The position numbers and the translations under genes are program-made. Shown in pieces: positions 24,755 through 33,224 of a stretch of DNA of 37,576 nt. Each line of letters starts with the position of its first letter. Position 1 is the first letter of the stretch. Source of the DNA: CAZTHL01 sp964613585. GTDB lineage: Bacteria; Pseudomonadota; Alphaproteobacteria; DSM-16000; Inquilinaceae. The notes under the pieces were generated by a model, which saw only the letters and a program-made list of their open reading frames with translations, made no database searches and was not told the origin of the DNA. The stretch is taken from assembly GCA_964613585.1 (NCBI GenBank), contig CAZTHL010000035.1:1-37576 (forward strand), read 5' to 3'.

Positions 24755-25504
24755 ATGGCCGACCTCGCCGCCACCGACCGCGAGTCCCGCAGCCCCATGG
24801 CTGCCGAGCAGCCGCACATCCTGGTGGTCGACGACGACAAGCGCCTGCGCGAACTGCTGCGCCGCTACCTGGCCGACAACGGCTTCCTGGTGACCTCGGC
24901 GGTCGACGCCGCGGACGCGCGCGCCAAGCTGGCGGCGCTCAGCTTCGACCTGATCGTCATGGACATCATGATGCCGGGCGAGAGCGGGCTCGAGCTGACC
25001 GCGGCGCTGAGGCGCGACGGCGCGTGCCGGGACGTCCCGGGCATCCTGGTGCTGACCGCGCGCGGCGACCCGGAGGACCGGATCGCCGGGCTCGAATGCG
25101 GCGCCGACGACTACCTGCCGAAGCCGTTCGAGCCGCGCGAGCTGCTGCTCCGGGTCAACAACGTGCTGCGCCGGGTGGTGCCGCCGCCCGAGCCGTCGGC
25201 GCCCGGGCCGGTCCGGCTCGGCGCCATCGTCTTCGACCCGGCGCGCGACGAGCTGCGCGCGGGCGAGGAGCGGATCCGGCTGACCACCGCGGAGGCCAGC
25301 CTGCTGCGCGTGCTGGCCGAGCATGCCGGCGAGATCATGAGCCGCGAGGAGCTGACCGAGCGGAGCCGGATCAGCGGCAACGCGCGCACCGTCGACGTCC
25401 AGGTGACCCGCCTGCGCCGCAAGATCGAGCCGGACCCGCGCATGCCCCGCTTCCTGCACACGGTGCGCGGCGAGGGCTATGTGCTCAGGCCCGACCCGCG
25501 ATGA
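24755..25504 (+). CDS. OmpR-family response regulator
   Basis: A 249-residue regulator. The receiver domain (about 20-135) has the acidic pocket VVDDD, the phosphorylation site Asp70 in DLIVMDIMMPG, Thr101 in LVLTARG and Lys123 in YLPKPFE. The C-terminal winged helix (about 155-245) has RTVDVQVTRLRRKIE and VRGEGYVL, typical of OmpR/PhoB. Start choice is uncertain: ATG at 24653 overlaps the marR stop but adds 34 low-complexity residues, and ATG at 24797 is also possible; none has a strong ribosome-binding site. The cognate kinase gene overlaps its stop by four bases. Confidence 0.92.
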   Translation: MADLAATDRESRSPMAAEQPHILVVDDDKRLRELLRRYLADNGFLVTSAVDAADARAKLAALSFDLIVMDIMMPGESGLELTAALRRDGACRDVPGILVLTARGDPEDRIAGLECGADDYLPKPFEPRELLLRVNNVLRRVVPPPEPSAPGPVRLGAIVFDPARDELRAGEERIRLTTAEASLLRVLAEHAGEIMSREELTERSRISGNARTVDVQVTRLRRKIEPDPRMPRFLHTVRGEGYVLRPDPR

Positions 25505-26904
25505 CCCTGGTCGAGCGCCTGGGCGGCGCGGCCGCCGCCGAGCCCCGGCCGCCGTCGCCGGCCGAGCCGGAGGCGTTCGGGCTCGGCCGGCGCCGGCTCG
25601 GGATCAAGCGGATCCTGCCGCGCACGCTGTTCGGCCGGGCCCTCATGATCATCCTGACGCCGCTTCTCCTGATGCAGGCGATCGCGCTCTGGGTGTTCTA
25701 CGACCGGCACTGGGACTCCATGTCGACCCGGCTGTCGCAGGGCTTGGCCGGTGAGATGTGGCTGCTGATCGAGCAGATGGAGCGGGTGCCCGAGGCCGAA
25801 TGGCCGGAGCTGTTCTCGCTGTTCGGCCGCACCACGCAGGTCATCTACTCCTACGAGCCGGGCTCGGAGATCGCCGAGATCCCGTACCGCTTCGGCTACG
25901 ACGTGCTGCGCAGCCAGCTGAGCGACGCTCTCGAGGACAAGGTCGGCCGGCCCTTCGCCATCGATCCGGCGGTGACCGACAACTGGGTCGAGGTGCAGGT
26001 GCAGCTGCCGGGCGGGGTGCTGCACGCGATGTCGCCCATGCGCCGGCTGTTCAGCGACACCAGCACCATCTTCATCCTGTGGATGACCGGCTCGGCCGTG
26101 GCCCTGTTCACGGTGGCGATCATCTTCATGCGCAACCAGATCCGGCCGATCCGCCGGCTCGCCCACGCCGCGGACAGCTTCGGCAAGGGCCGTGACGTGC
26201 CCGAGTTCAAGATCGAGGGGGCCTCGGAGGTGCGCCAGGCGGCGCACGCCTTCCTGGTCATGCGCGAGCGCATCCGCCGCCAGTTGACCCAGCGCACCGA
26301 CATGCTGGCCGGGGTCAGCCACGACCTGCGCACGCCGCTGACCCGGATGCACCTGCAGCTGGCCATGCTCGGCGACGGGCCGGAGGTCGACGAGCTCAAG
26401 GCCGACGTGGCCGAGATGGGCCGGATGATCGAGGGCTATCTCGCCTTCGCCCGCGGCGAGGGCAAGGAGACGCCGGTGACCACCGATCTGGCCGCGCTGC
26501 TCGCCGACGTGGTCGGTGGCGCCCGGCGCGAGGGCGCCGTGATCGCGCTCGACCTGCCGGAGCCGGTGGCTCTGCCGCTCCGGCCGCAGGCGTTCCGTCG
26601 CTGCCTCGCCAACCTGCTGTCGAACGCCCGGCGCCATGCGGAGCATGTCTGGATGACGGCCGAGCTGCGCGGCAAGCAGGTGGAGATCGTCATCGACGAC
26701 GACGGCCCGGGCATCCCGCAGGACCAGATCGAGCACGTGTTCCGGCCGTTCTACCGCATCGACGCCTCGCGCAACCAGGACACCGGCGGCACCGGTTTGG
26801 GCCTGACCATCGCGCGCGACGTCGCGCGCAGCCATGGCGGTGACATCCGGCTGACCCGCTCACCCCGGGGCGGGCTCCGGTGCCTGATCCGGCTGCCGGT
26901 GTGA
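25501..26904 (+). CDS. EnvZ-like sensor histidine kinase
   Basis: A 467-residue inner membrane kinase. Membrane helices are at about 47-67 and 189-210, enclosing a periplasmic domain of about 120 residues. A HAMP domain follows (about 211-262). The dimerisation domain has His274 in GVSHDLRTPLTRM, the phosphorylated residue. The ATPase domain has the N box NLLSN (371-375), the G1 box DDDGPGIP and the G2 box GGTGLGL. The overall plan resembles EnvZ. The ATG overlaps the response regulator stop (ATGA), so the two are a pair that is translationally coupled. The signal is unknown; osmotic or envelope stress is only suggested by family. Confidence 0.93.
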   Translation: MTLVERLGGAAAAEPRPPSPAEPEAFGLGRRRLGIKRILPRTLFGRALMIILTPLLLMQAIALWVFYDRHWDSMSTRLSQGLAGEMWLLIEQMERVPEAEWPELFSLFGRTTQVIYSYEPGSEIAEIPYRFGYDVLRSQLSDALEDKVGRPFAIDPAVTDNWVEVQVQLPGGVLHAMSPMRRLFSDTSTIFILWMTGSAVALFTVAIIFMRNQIRPIRRLAHAADSFGKGRDVPEFKIEGASEVRQAAHAFLVMRERIRRQLTQRTDMLAGVSHDLRTPLTRMHLQLAMLGDGPEVDELKADVAEMGRMIEGYLAFARGEGKETPVTTDLAALLADVVGGARREGAVIALDLPEPVALPLRPQAFRRCLANLLSNARRHAEHVWMTAELRGKQVEIVIDDDGPGIPQDQIEHVFRPFYRIDASRNQDTGGTGLGLTIARDVARSHGGDIRLTRSPRGGLRCLIRLPV

Positions 26905-27023
26905 TCCGCGGCCATGGCTCCGCACGACAGCGGCCCCGACCGACGCCAGGCAGGCCCCGCTCCGACCCGCGTCTGCCGGGATCGGCACACTTCTCGGCAC
27001 ACTTCGAAGAACAGGGCAGCGAC

Positions 27024-27659
27024 ATGGAGAAGTTCAAGGACCTGGACAGCCGCCTGCAGGCGGCGGGAACGCGCTTGAAGACGCTGCGCGGCGATCCGAA
27101 GAGCAACGCCAACCCGGCGCTCGAGCTTCTGGCGCAGGTCGAGGAGCGCTTCCGCCTGCAGCAGGAGGATCTCAGCAACGCGCGCGCCCGGATCCGCGAG
27201 CTCGAGCAGGAGAACGGCGCGCTGACCACCCGCCTCAACGAGCTGCTCGGGCTGGTCGAGGACGGGCTGGGCGAGGTCGACCGGATGGTCGGCCACGTCC
27301 TCAAGCTGGCCAACGATGTCGGCGCAGACGGAGCCCGGCCGCACGCGGTGCCGCGCGGCGACGAGGCGCCGGCGAAGCCCGAAGGGCCGGCCGAGGGCAA
27401 GGCCGCCGACGCGCCGCCCAAGCCGGCGGACAAGCCGGGCGACAAGGCGGCGGCCGGCGACAGGAAGGAGCCGGGGCCGGGCCGGGAAGCGGCGTCCGCA
27501 GCCGAGGCCGGGCGGGCCGCGGCCACCGACAAGGCGGTCGCCGAGGCGGCACACCGGCGCACCGAGGAGCGTGGCGAGGCCAAGGACTCCCAGTCCCGCC
27601 GGATCCTCGACATCCACTCGATCTTCCCGCGCGACCGTACCGGCGGCAGCCGGGCGTGA
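27024..27659 (+). CDS. Coiled-coil protein with low-complexity tail
   Basis: A 211-residue protein of unknown family. Residues about 30-95 are predicted coiled coil (ALELLAQVEERFRLQQEDL, RARIRELEQENGALTTRLNE). Residues about 100-190 are rich in Ala, Pro, Lys and Glu and probably disordered. The end, SQSRRILDIHSIFPRDR, is less biased and could be a binding motif. The ATG at 27024 has CAGGG about seven bases upstream; the frame further upstream continues but has no better start. It follows the kinase gene by 119 bp. No signal peptide; cytoplasmic. Confidence 0.65.
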   Translation: MEKFKDLDSRLQAAGTRLKTLRGDPKSNANPALELLAQVEERFRLQQEDLSNARARIRELEQENGALTTRLNELLGLVEDGLGEVDRMVGHVLKLANDVGADGARPHAVPRGDEAPAKPEGPAEGKAADAPPKPADKPGDKAAAGDRKEPGPGREAASAAEAGRAAATDKAVAEAAHRRTEERGEAKDSQSRRILDIHSIFPRDRTGGSRA

Positions 27660-27669
27660 CCGGCTGATC

Positions 27670-27703
27670 CCCCGGCGGCGCGGACGAGGGTGCGCCGCCG
27701 GGG
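27670..27703. terminator. Strong bidirectional hairpin between convergent genes
   Basis: CCCCGGCGGCGC (27670-27681) and GCGCCGCCGGGG (27692-27703) form a perfect 12-base stem with a ten-base loop. It sits exactly between the convergent stops at 27659 and 27719 and probably ends both transcripts. No T-tract follows on either side. Confidence 0.65.
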
Positions 27704-27718
27704 CCGGCCGCCGTCGCC

Positions 27719-30700
27719 TCAGTAGTCGAGGTAGGCGGCCTTGTGGCGCAGCGTCACCCCGGCCCGGGCGAAGGTGAGGCCGGTGCGGCCGATGAGCAGG
27801 GTGAGACGGCTGCCGATGAGAATCGCCTTGGTCACCGGCTCCACGTCCATCTTCGGGAACGGCGCCAGGATCCGGTAGGAGAAGCCGAGGAAGTTCTGTG
27901 CGTACTTCATGTTCATCGCGTGCAGCTGGTACTCCTCGGCGTCGGGGTCCTTGCTGTGCTCGTCGCGCTCCAGGCCGAAATTGACCGAGGCCCACACCAG
28001 GTAGCAGACGCCGAGCCCGCACTCGACCCAGGCCAGCACCAGGCCCGCCCCGTCCAGGGGGCTCTGGCCGCCGTCCTCCGGCTTCGTGGTTCCGATGCCC
28101 TTGGACTTGCACAGGAGGATTGCCCCGTCACGCAACGGGAACAGCACCTGTAGCGAGGTCAGGACCACCTCCGCCTTTTGTCGGGCGTTGGCCTCCTTGG
28201 CGGTGACCCCGATGATGGCCGTGGTCATCGACAGCACCCAGTTGCCGATATCGAAGACGAACTTGATCTTCGCCGCCCGCTCGGACTTTGCGAACTCCTT
28301 GAAGCCGAAGCAGATGAACGACACGGTGCGGGCCGCGCCGATGAAGAACGCCAGGATGTGGGACGCCTTGACGGGGGTGCTCGCGGTCTCCTGGCCAGAG
28401 GCGTCGGCGGCGCTCAGAGAGGCGGGCTGCGGCGTGGTCATGCCGGACAGCACGTCGCCGAAGGCGTGCAGGTCACTGGTGGCGGTCAGCCGATCGGCCT
28501 CGTGCTGGCTGAAGGGCGCCTCGTCCGCCACCAGCTTGTACATCACGGTGCCCGGGATGGCGATGATAAGCGCGCCCGCGTCGAGCAGGGTCAGCCGACG
28601 TCCCGGCGCGATGACATGCTCGTAGAGCCAGGTCAGGATCGGGATGCGGATGCGCAGGTTGAGCAGCGCCTTCAGCCCCTCGATCGCCAGCTCGACCAGC
28701 TTGAGCAGCGTCACCGTGCCGTTCTCCACCGTGGCCAGGACCGCCTCGCTCAGCGCGGTGAACACCTTCTCGAACATGGTCGCGAAGTCGAGCGAGGCGA
28801 AGCCGGCGGCGATGTCGAGCGCGACCTGCTTGAAGGCGTCCTCGATGACGTGGATCTCGTTGACCGCGAAGTCCTTGAGCACGCCGAGCAGGCTGGTGCC
28901 CTCGAAGTCGAGCTCGGTGACGTGGCCGCCGGTGAAGGTGCCGTCGGAGACCTTGTTGTAGGTCCAGTTCGTCCGCGCATCCGGCGTCTGCGCGCGCACG
29001 CCGAAATGGCTCGTGGCGCCGGACAGGCCGACCGAGCCGGCGTCGCCCAGCTTGGCCACCGGGCTGCCGGCGGCGAGCTGCTCACGCATGCGGTCGAACA
29101 GCGACGAGGTCTCCTTGGCCAGCGAGGCGACCGATCGGGCGGCGTAGTCGAGGCCGTGATTGACCGCGGTGCGCACGACATCGTGGGCACGGAGCACGTC
29201 GTTCCAGTTGAAGATGAAGCCGAGCCATCGAACCAGCTTGTTGAATGCCACGCCGATCTCGTGGAACACCTGCTTGACGACATCCCAAACCTGCTCGGCG
29301 AAGTGGATGACGGCGGTGAACGCTTCCTCCAGGCCATGGATGACGATCTTCACCCCCTCCTTCACCTTCTCAAAGATGAAATGGGTGGCCTTGACGATGC
29401 CGTTCTTTACCGCATGCCAGACATCGCCGAAGAAATGGCCGACCTTGTGGAAGAAGCCGCCGCCGTGGCTCGTCTTCCGCGTCTCCGGCGCCGACAGCTT
29501 GGCGAGCTCGGTCTTGTCGGTGATCAGCCGGGGCGTGCCCTTGCCGACCTCGATGCCCCAGTGGTAGCCGTCAGGCAGGGCGGCGAGGTTGATCGGCTTG
29601 GCAATGCGGCTGCCGGCCGTGGCGGCGGCGACCGAGCCCGGCGGCTGGTCCCCTGCTTCCACCCTGACCCCGCTCGCCGCCGGGTGGGCGGGCAGCTCGC
29701 CGTGCAGCTTGATCAGCTCGCGCACGGCCTGGGCGCCGCCGTCGAGCGCCTCGGCGTCGGCATGGGCGACCAGCGGCTCGGTTTCGTCGCCGCGCCCGGT
29801 CGGTACGCGCGCGGACTTCAGGGCCTGGCCGTCGAGCCCGGCCAGCTTGCGGGCGATGACCGGCTTCGGATCAAGGTCGAACGGCGCTGCCATGTCCTTT
29901 GTGTGGATGCGGATTACCGGAGCCGACAAGGAGGCCACCCGGGTCGACACCGCCAGCATGCCGCGCTCATCGGTGGCAACGGTGGCGCTGTCCCGCTGCT
30001 CGTCGACGAAGTAGTGCCGGCCGTTGAGCCCGACCAGGGTGAGCTCGGAAGCATTGACGGTGACCGGCTCGTCGACGATCGGATTGTCCTCGCCGTCGGT
30101 CAGCAGGATCTGCGTCGTGAAGCAGTCCGCCTCGACCGTGTCCTCGGTCGCGTCCAGGAGGATCGGGTGCTCGAGCCAGCGCGTGGTGACCGGATCGCGC
30201 CAGAGATGGTGCAGTTGGCTGTCGGCGTCGACCGTGAACAGGTCGATCGAGTCGGTGTCGGGATTCCGCCACGCCGTCATCTGGCCGACGCGCTGCTCGA
30301 GCGCGAACGGCTCGCCCCAGCCGCTCGGCAGCTGCTCGGCGGCGAACCAGACGACGCCGTCGGCGGTGAGCGCCCACACTTCAAGCCGTCCGTCGGTGAA
30401 GCGGCCCGCGGCCATCCGGGCCGCCGGGTACTGGAAGGTGACGCTGCCGATCGCGGTGCTGGCGGCGGTGAGCTGGCTCGTGTCCTTGGTAAGCTGCTGG
30501 GACGGGGTCAGGTGGTAGAGCCGGTCGCTGCCCAGGAACAGATCGGTGTTCCCGTGGACGGGCGGAGGGACGGCGAAGGCGCCAATGCTGAAGTCGACCG
30601 GCACGAGGTGATTGTAGAAGGTGAAGTCGGGCAGGGAGGTGACGACCAGCCGGTTCGTCGTCTCGTCGACCTTGATCAGCGTGTAGAGCAGGGCGTCGAC

Positions 30701-31303
30701 CTGGGCCAGCTTCTCAAGCTTGCGGTTGTGGCCGATGGCCAGCTGCAGGACCGCCTCGCCGTTGAGCGGCAGCGGCACCTCGCGCCACAGCCAGCCGGTG
30801 TCGGTGGGGTCGGGGTTGACCAGGTAGCTGGCGACGTGCCCGTCCGCATCGGCGGTGGCGACGGCGACCAGCACGTCGCCGGTCTTGGTGGCGCCGGTGC
30901 CGAGCGCGGTGACGCGGACGTCGTTGCGGTTCCCGCGGAACACCCAGCGCCCCGGCTTCCTGCCCGGCGTCATGTCGGAGGTGAAGTAGAGCTTCGGATT
31001 GTTGCGGTGCTCATTGTCATGGAGGGCGACGGCGAGGATCGGCGTGCCGTCCGGCGCCTGCGCGGTGGTCAAGTGAGTCGCCTCGGTCCAGCCGTCGAAA
31101 TCCTCGCTCAAGTCGGTGCGTTGCCACCCGGTGGCGCTGCCGCCGGCCTTGGTGAACATGTAGACGCGCTTATCGCTGCCGATGGAGAAAAAGAGCAGGC
31201 CGCCGTCGCGGTCCATGGCGGTGGCGATCTCGGTCTCGCCGCTCACGGGCGAGCCGGCCATGTAGGTCTTCATGAGCTCGGACGACAGGGACAGGTTGAG
31301 CAT
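27719..31303 (-). CDS. Large multidomain protein: propeller-like, Ig-like, amphipathic and hydrophobic helices
   Basis: A 1194-residue protein of no recognised family. Residues about 1-385 contain irregular beta repeats (GSDKRVYMFTKAGG, DLFLGSDRLYHLTP, SIDLFTVDADSQLHHLWRD) suggesting a propeller or lectin-like fold. Residues about 388-470 look like an Ig/invasin-type domain (TDGEDNPIVDEPVTVNA, then ATVATDERGMLAVST). After a linker, residues about 608-760 are a striking series of amphipathic helices: GGFFHKVGHFFGDVWHAVKN, HFAEQVWDVVKQVFHEIGVA, LVRWLGFIFNWNDVL. Residues about 830-940 and 975-1185 hold several hydrophobic helices. No signal peptide is visible. ATG at 31303 has GGAGG seven bases upstream. 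It lies 91 bp after the P47-like gene on the same strand, so they form an operon. A membrane-active or toxin-like role is a guess from the helices; it is not shown. Confidence 0.8.
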   Translation of the reverse strand: MLNLSLSSELMKTYMAGSPVSGETEIATAMDRDGGLLFFSIGSDKRVYMFTKAGGSATGWQRTDLSEDFDGWTEATHLTTAQAPDGTPILAVALHDNEHRNNPKLYFTSDMTPGRKPGRWVFRGNRNDVRVTALGTGATKTGDVLVAVATADADGHVASYLVNPDPTDTGWLWREVPLPLNGEAVLQLAIGHNRKLEKLAQVDALLYTLIKVDETTNRLVVTSLPDFTFYNHLVPVDFSIGAFAVPPPVHGNTDLFLGSDRLYHLTPSQQLTKDTSQLTAASTAIGSVTFQYPAARMAAGRFTDGRLEVWALTADGVVWFAAEQLPSGWGEPFALEQRVGQMTAWRNPDTDSIDLFTVDADSQLHHLWRDPVTTRWLEHPILLDATEDTVEADCFTTQILLTDGEDNPIVDEPVTVNASELTLVGLNGRHYFVDEQRDSATVATDERGMLAVSTRVASLSAPVIRIHTKDMAAPFDLDPKPVIARKLAGLDGQALKSARVPTGRGDETEPLVAHADAEALDGGAQAVRELIKLHGELPAHPAASGVRVEAGDQPPGSVAAATAGSRIAKPINLAALPDGYHWGIEVGKGTPRLITDKTELAKLSAPETRKTSHGGGFFHKVGHFFGDVWHAVKNGIVKATHFIFEKVKEGVKIVIHGLEEAFTAVIHFAEQVWDVVKQVFHEIGVAFNKLVRWLGFIFNWNDVLRAHDVVRTAVNHGLDYAARSVASLAKETSSLFDRMREQLAAGSPVAKLGDAGSVGLSGATSHFGVRAQTPDARTNWTYNKVSDGTFTGGHVTELDFEGTSLLGVLKDFAVNEIHVIEDAFKQVALDIAAGFASLDFATMFEKVFTALSEAVLATVENGTVTLLKLVELAIEGLKALLNLRIRIPILTWLYEHVIAPGRRLTLLDAGALIIAIPGTVMYKLVADEAPFSQHEADRLTATSDLHAFGDVLSGMTTPQPASLSAADASGQETASTPVKASHILAFFIGAARTVSFICFGFKEFAKSERAAKIKFVFDIGNWVLSMTTAIIGVTAKEANARQKAEVVLTSLQVLFPLRDGAILLCKSKGIGTTKPEDGGQSPLDGAGLVLAWVECGLGVCYLVWASVNFGLERDEHSKDPDAEEYQLHAMNMKYAQNFLGFSYRILAPFPKMDVEPVTKAILIGSRLTLLIGRTGLTFARAGVTLRHKAAYLDY

Positions 31304-31394
31304 CGGAGGGCCTCCGCCGGAAAGTGCAGGACATCTGGAGCAGGGAATGGAGGTCGCGTGTCGGCTTGACGTCGCCGCGGTCGACCGGAAACGA

Positions 31395-32843
31395 TCAGTT
31401 CTTGATGGTCGTTGTCATGATGAGATGCCCCTCTTGGGACATCGTGGCATCCTTGAAGAAAAACTGGGACCCGGCCGGTAGCACCAACCTGGTCTTGATA
31501 TTGCCAGTGATGTTCGAAAAGTCCGCGTTTATTTTGTTGTGCCAGTCGCCTGAAGACAAGTTTTCGAAGACATTCGGCGCCAGCCCAAAGGAAAATATTT
31601 TCAGGACTACGTCGCCGAAGACCGAAAGCACGCTTTCGAATTTGCCGAGAGCATTCTTGTGATTGTGGTGCTCCTGCTTGACCGGAGAATTGCTGACCTC
31701 GATCGCCAAATTGTTGGTCTTGTCGAAGGTGAAGGTCAAGGTCGTTGTCCAGGACATCTGCCCGTCCGTGTAGCCGATCTTCGAGCCGGCCCGGTCATGC
31801 ACGTCCTGGCGAAAGGTGGAGACGAAGGCGGCGGTGATCCTCGGCTGATGGACCACCGGTGAGACGGTGACGCTGATCGTGCCGCCCTGATCATTGCCCT
31901 TAGCAACGTGGAGCGACGAGCCGGTCTGCTGGAACTCGCCAAGCGTGGCGCCGAGCTGAGCGGCGATGGGCGGCAGGATCTTCGCCATCAACAGCTCCTG
32001 GGCGATGACGAAGGCGCCCTGAACATTGTCCGCCGTGATCCAGTTGTGGGTGAACAGGCCGTGGTTGCCGCCGGGCACCTTGGCGCCGCCGGTGACCGAC
32101 AGGAAGTTGAGAGCGCTGCGGTCGATAATCTTCGGCTCCGGATACACCGAATAAGTGGTGCCGGTCGGCAGGAAGTCGGCGTTCGGCTCGTTCGTGGTGC
32201 GGTTGGTAACCGCATAGCCGAAGATGAACGGATTGTCGGACCCCTTGAGCCCGTTGATCATGGCCTGAACATTTGACCGGACCTGATTGAGCACCGTCGG
32301 GTCGGTCATCTCCTGGCTCTGGGCATCGTCGGGCGGCGAGAACTCGAAATTGTCGACCAGGTCGGCATCCTCAAAATTAAGGAACAAATGCCGGATGTCG
32401 TACATATCGCTGGTGAAGTGCTGCAGCTGCCGCTTCACCGCGTTCGGCACCTTCCTGTGCTCCTGCAGGGCCTGCTGGGCGATGTCGGCAAGGCTTAAAT
32501 TGACACTCAGCTTCAGGTACCAGCCGGTCACATCGACCCGCTTGGGGACGACGGTCGGCACGTTGCTGCTGTCGAAGCCGATGGCGCCGTAGGTCATCGA
32601 GCCGGAGGCCACGGGGAAGGTCAGGTCGACCTTGCGAGCCGAGGCATCGCCGGTGGCCATGTCCACGACCGGCGTGTCCAATTCGGCGTCGATGCCGGTG
32701 AGGCCATGGGGGCCGGCATAGCTCCAGCGGCCCGGTAGCAGCGAAAGAGCCGAGAGCAACGCTATCTGGTTGTTTAAGGTGCGCTGGGTAAGCGCGTAGA
32801 TCAAATCGAAGCCGTTCAGATCATGGCCGAGCGGAGACGACAT
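31395..32843 (-). CDS. Hypothetical protein, faintly P47/TULIP-like
   Basis: A 482-residue protein without signal peptide. The opening LNGFDLIYALTQRTLNNQI recalls the GWDxVxAxxxxxVN start of P47/OrfX proteins of clostridial toxin clusters, which have a lipid-binding TULIP fold. The alternating hydrophobic pattern (KVDLTFPVASGSMTYG, GYAVTNRTTN, SALNFLSVTGG near 240-250) fits long beta sheets. Both resemblances are by eye and weak. ATG at 32843 has GGAAAGAGAG just upstream and opens the conserved-looking start. The last third is near 50% GC (31501-31560 has 28 G/C of 60), well below its neighbours, a sign of acquisition. The next gene in the operon is the 1194-residue protein, probably its partner. 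Confidence 0.75.
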   Translation of the reverse strand: MSSPLGHDLNGFDLIYALTQRTLNNQIALLSALSLLPGRWSYAGPHGLTGIDAELDTPVVDMATGDASARKVDLTFPVASGSMTYGAIGFDSSNVPTVVPKRVDVTGWYLKLSVNLSLADIAQQALQEHRKVPNAVKRQLQHFTSDMYDIRHLFLNFEDADLVDNFEFSPPDDAQSQEMTDPTVLNQVRSNVQAMINGLKGSDNPFIFGYAVTNRTTNEPNADFLPTGTTYSVYPEPKIIDRSALNFLSVTGGAKVPGGNHGLFTHNWITADNVQGAFVIAQELLMAKILPPIAAQLGATLGEFQQTGSSLHVAKGNDQGGTISVTVSPVVHQPRITAAFVSTFRQDVHDRAGSKIGYTDGQMSWTTTLTFTFDKTNNLAIEVSNSPVKQEHHNHKNALGKFESVLSVFGDVVLKIFSFGLAPNVFENLSSGDWHNKINADFSNITGNIKTRLVLPAGSQFFFKDATMSQEGHLIMTTTIKN

Positions 32844-33224
32844 GGCGGCTCTCTTTCCTACGAATCGCGATTGAGCGCCATGCATAGAGTTTTATACCAA
32901 AGCACCGCAATCGAGATTGTGCCCGACGCGCATCTTTGTTGTTTCAGCGCCGGGGCGTAGGGTCGCTGCACATGCCAAGCAACGCCTTTTCAAGGCTTTC
33001 TCACCAGACGCGGTGGCATCGGCGTGGTGCGCCGGGCGGACGAGGCGGCTCGTTCCCTGTCCCGGTCAAGCGCGTCCGGCCCTCATCGAGTCGGCCGTCT
33101 CACGCGAAGAGGACGCCCGCCACCGCCGCCTCACGGACCCGAGGCGCGGCAGCGGACGCCCGTCGGGGCACAGACGGCCTCGGGCCGGGGCCGGGGCGCG
33201 CCCGTGCGACCCGGCCCGGCCAGA
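32844..33224. other. 381-bp intergenic region upstream of the two-gene cassette
   Basis: The left part (32870-32950) is A/T-rich and holds a TATAAA on the minus strand at 32896-32891, about 48 bases before the cassette start, a plausible -10 element; no good -35 is seen at the right distance. The remainder is GC-rich and shows no gene or clear terminator. Confidence 0.4.

Noticed and set aside
28178..31369. 1063-residue plus-strand open frame
   Set aside because: Although the opposite protein has no known family, the plus-strand product is Arg/Glu/Gly-rich, has no hydrophobic core pattern and no good start site, whereas the minus-strand gene has a ribosome-binding site and an operon partner.
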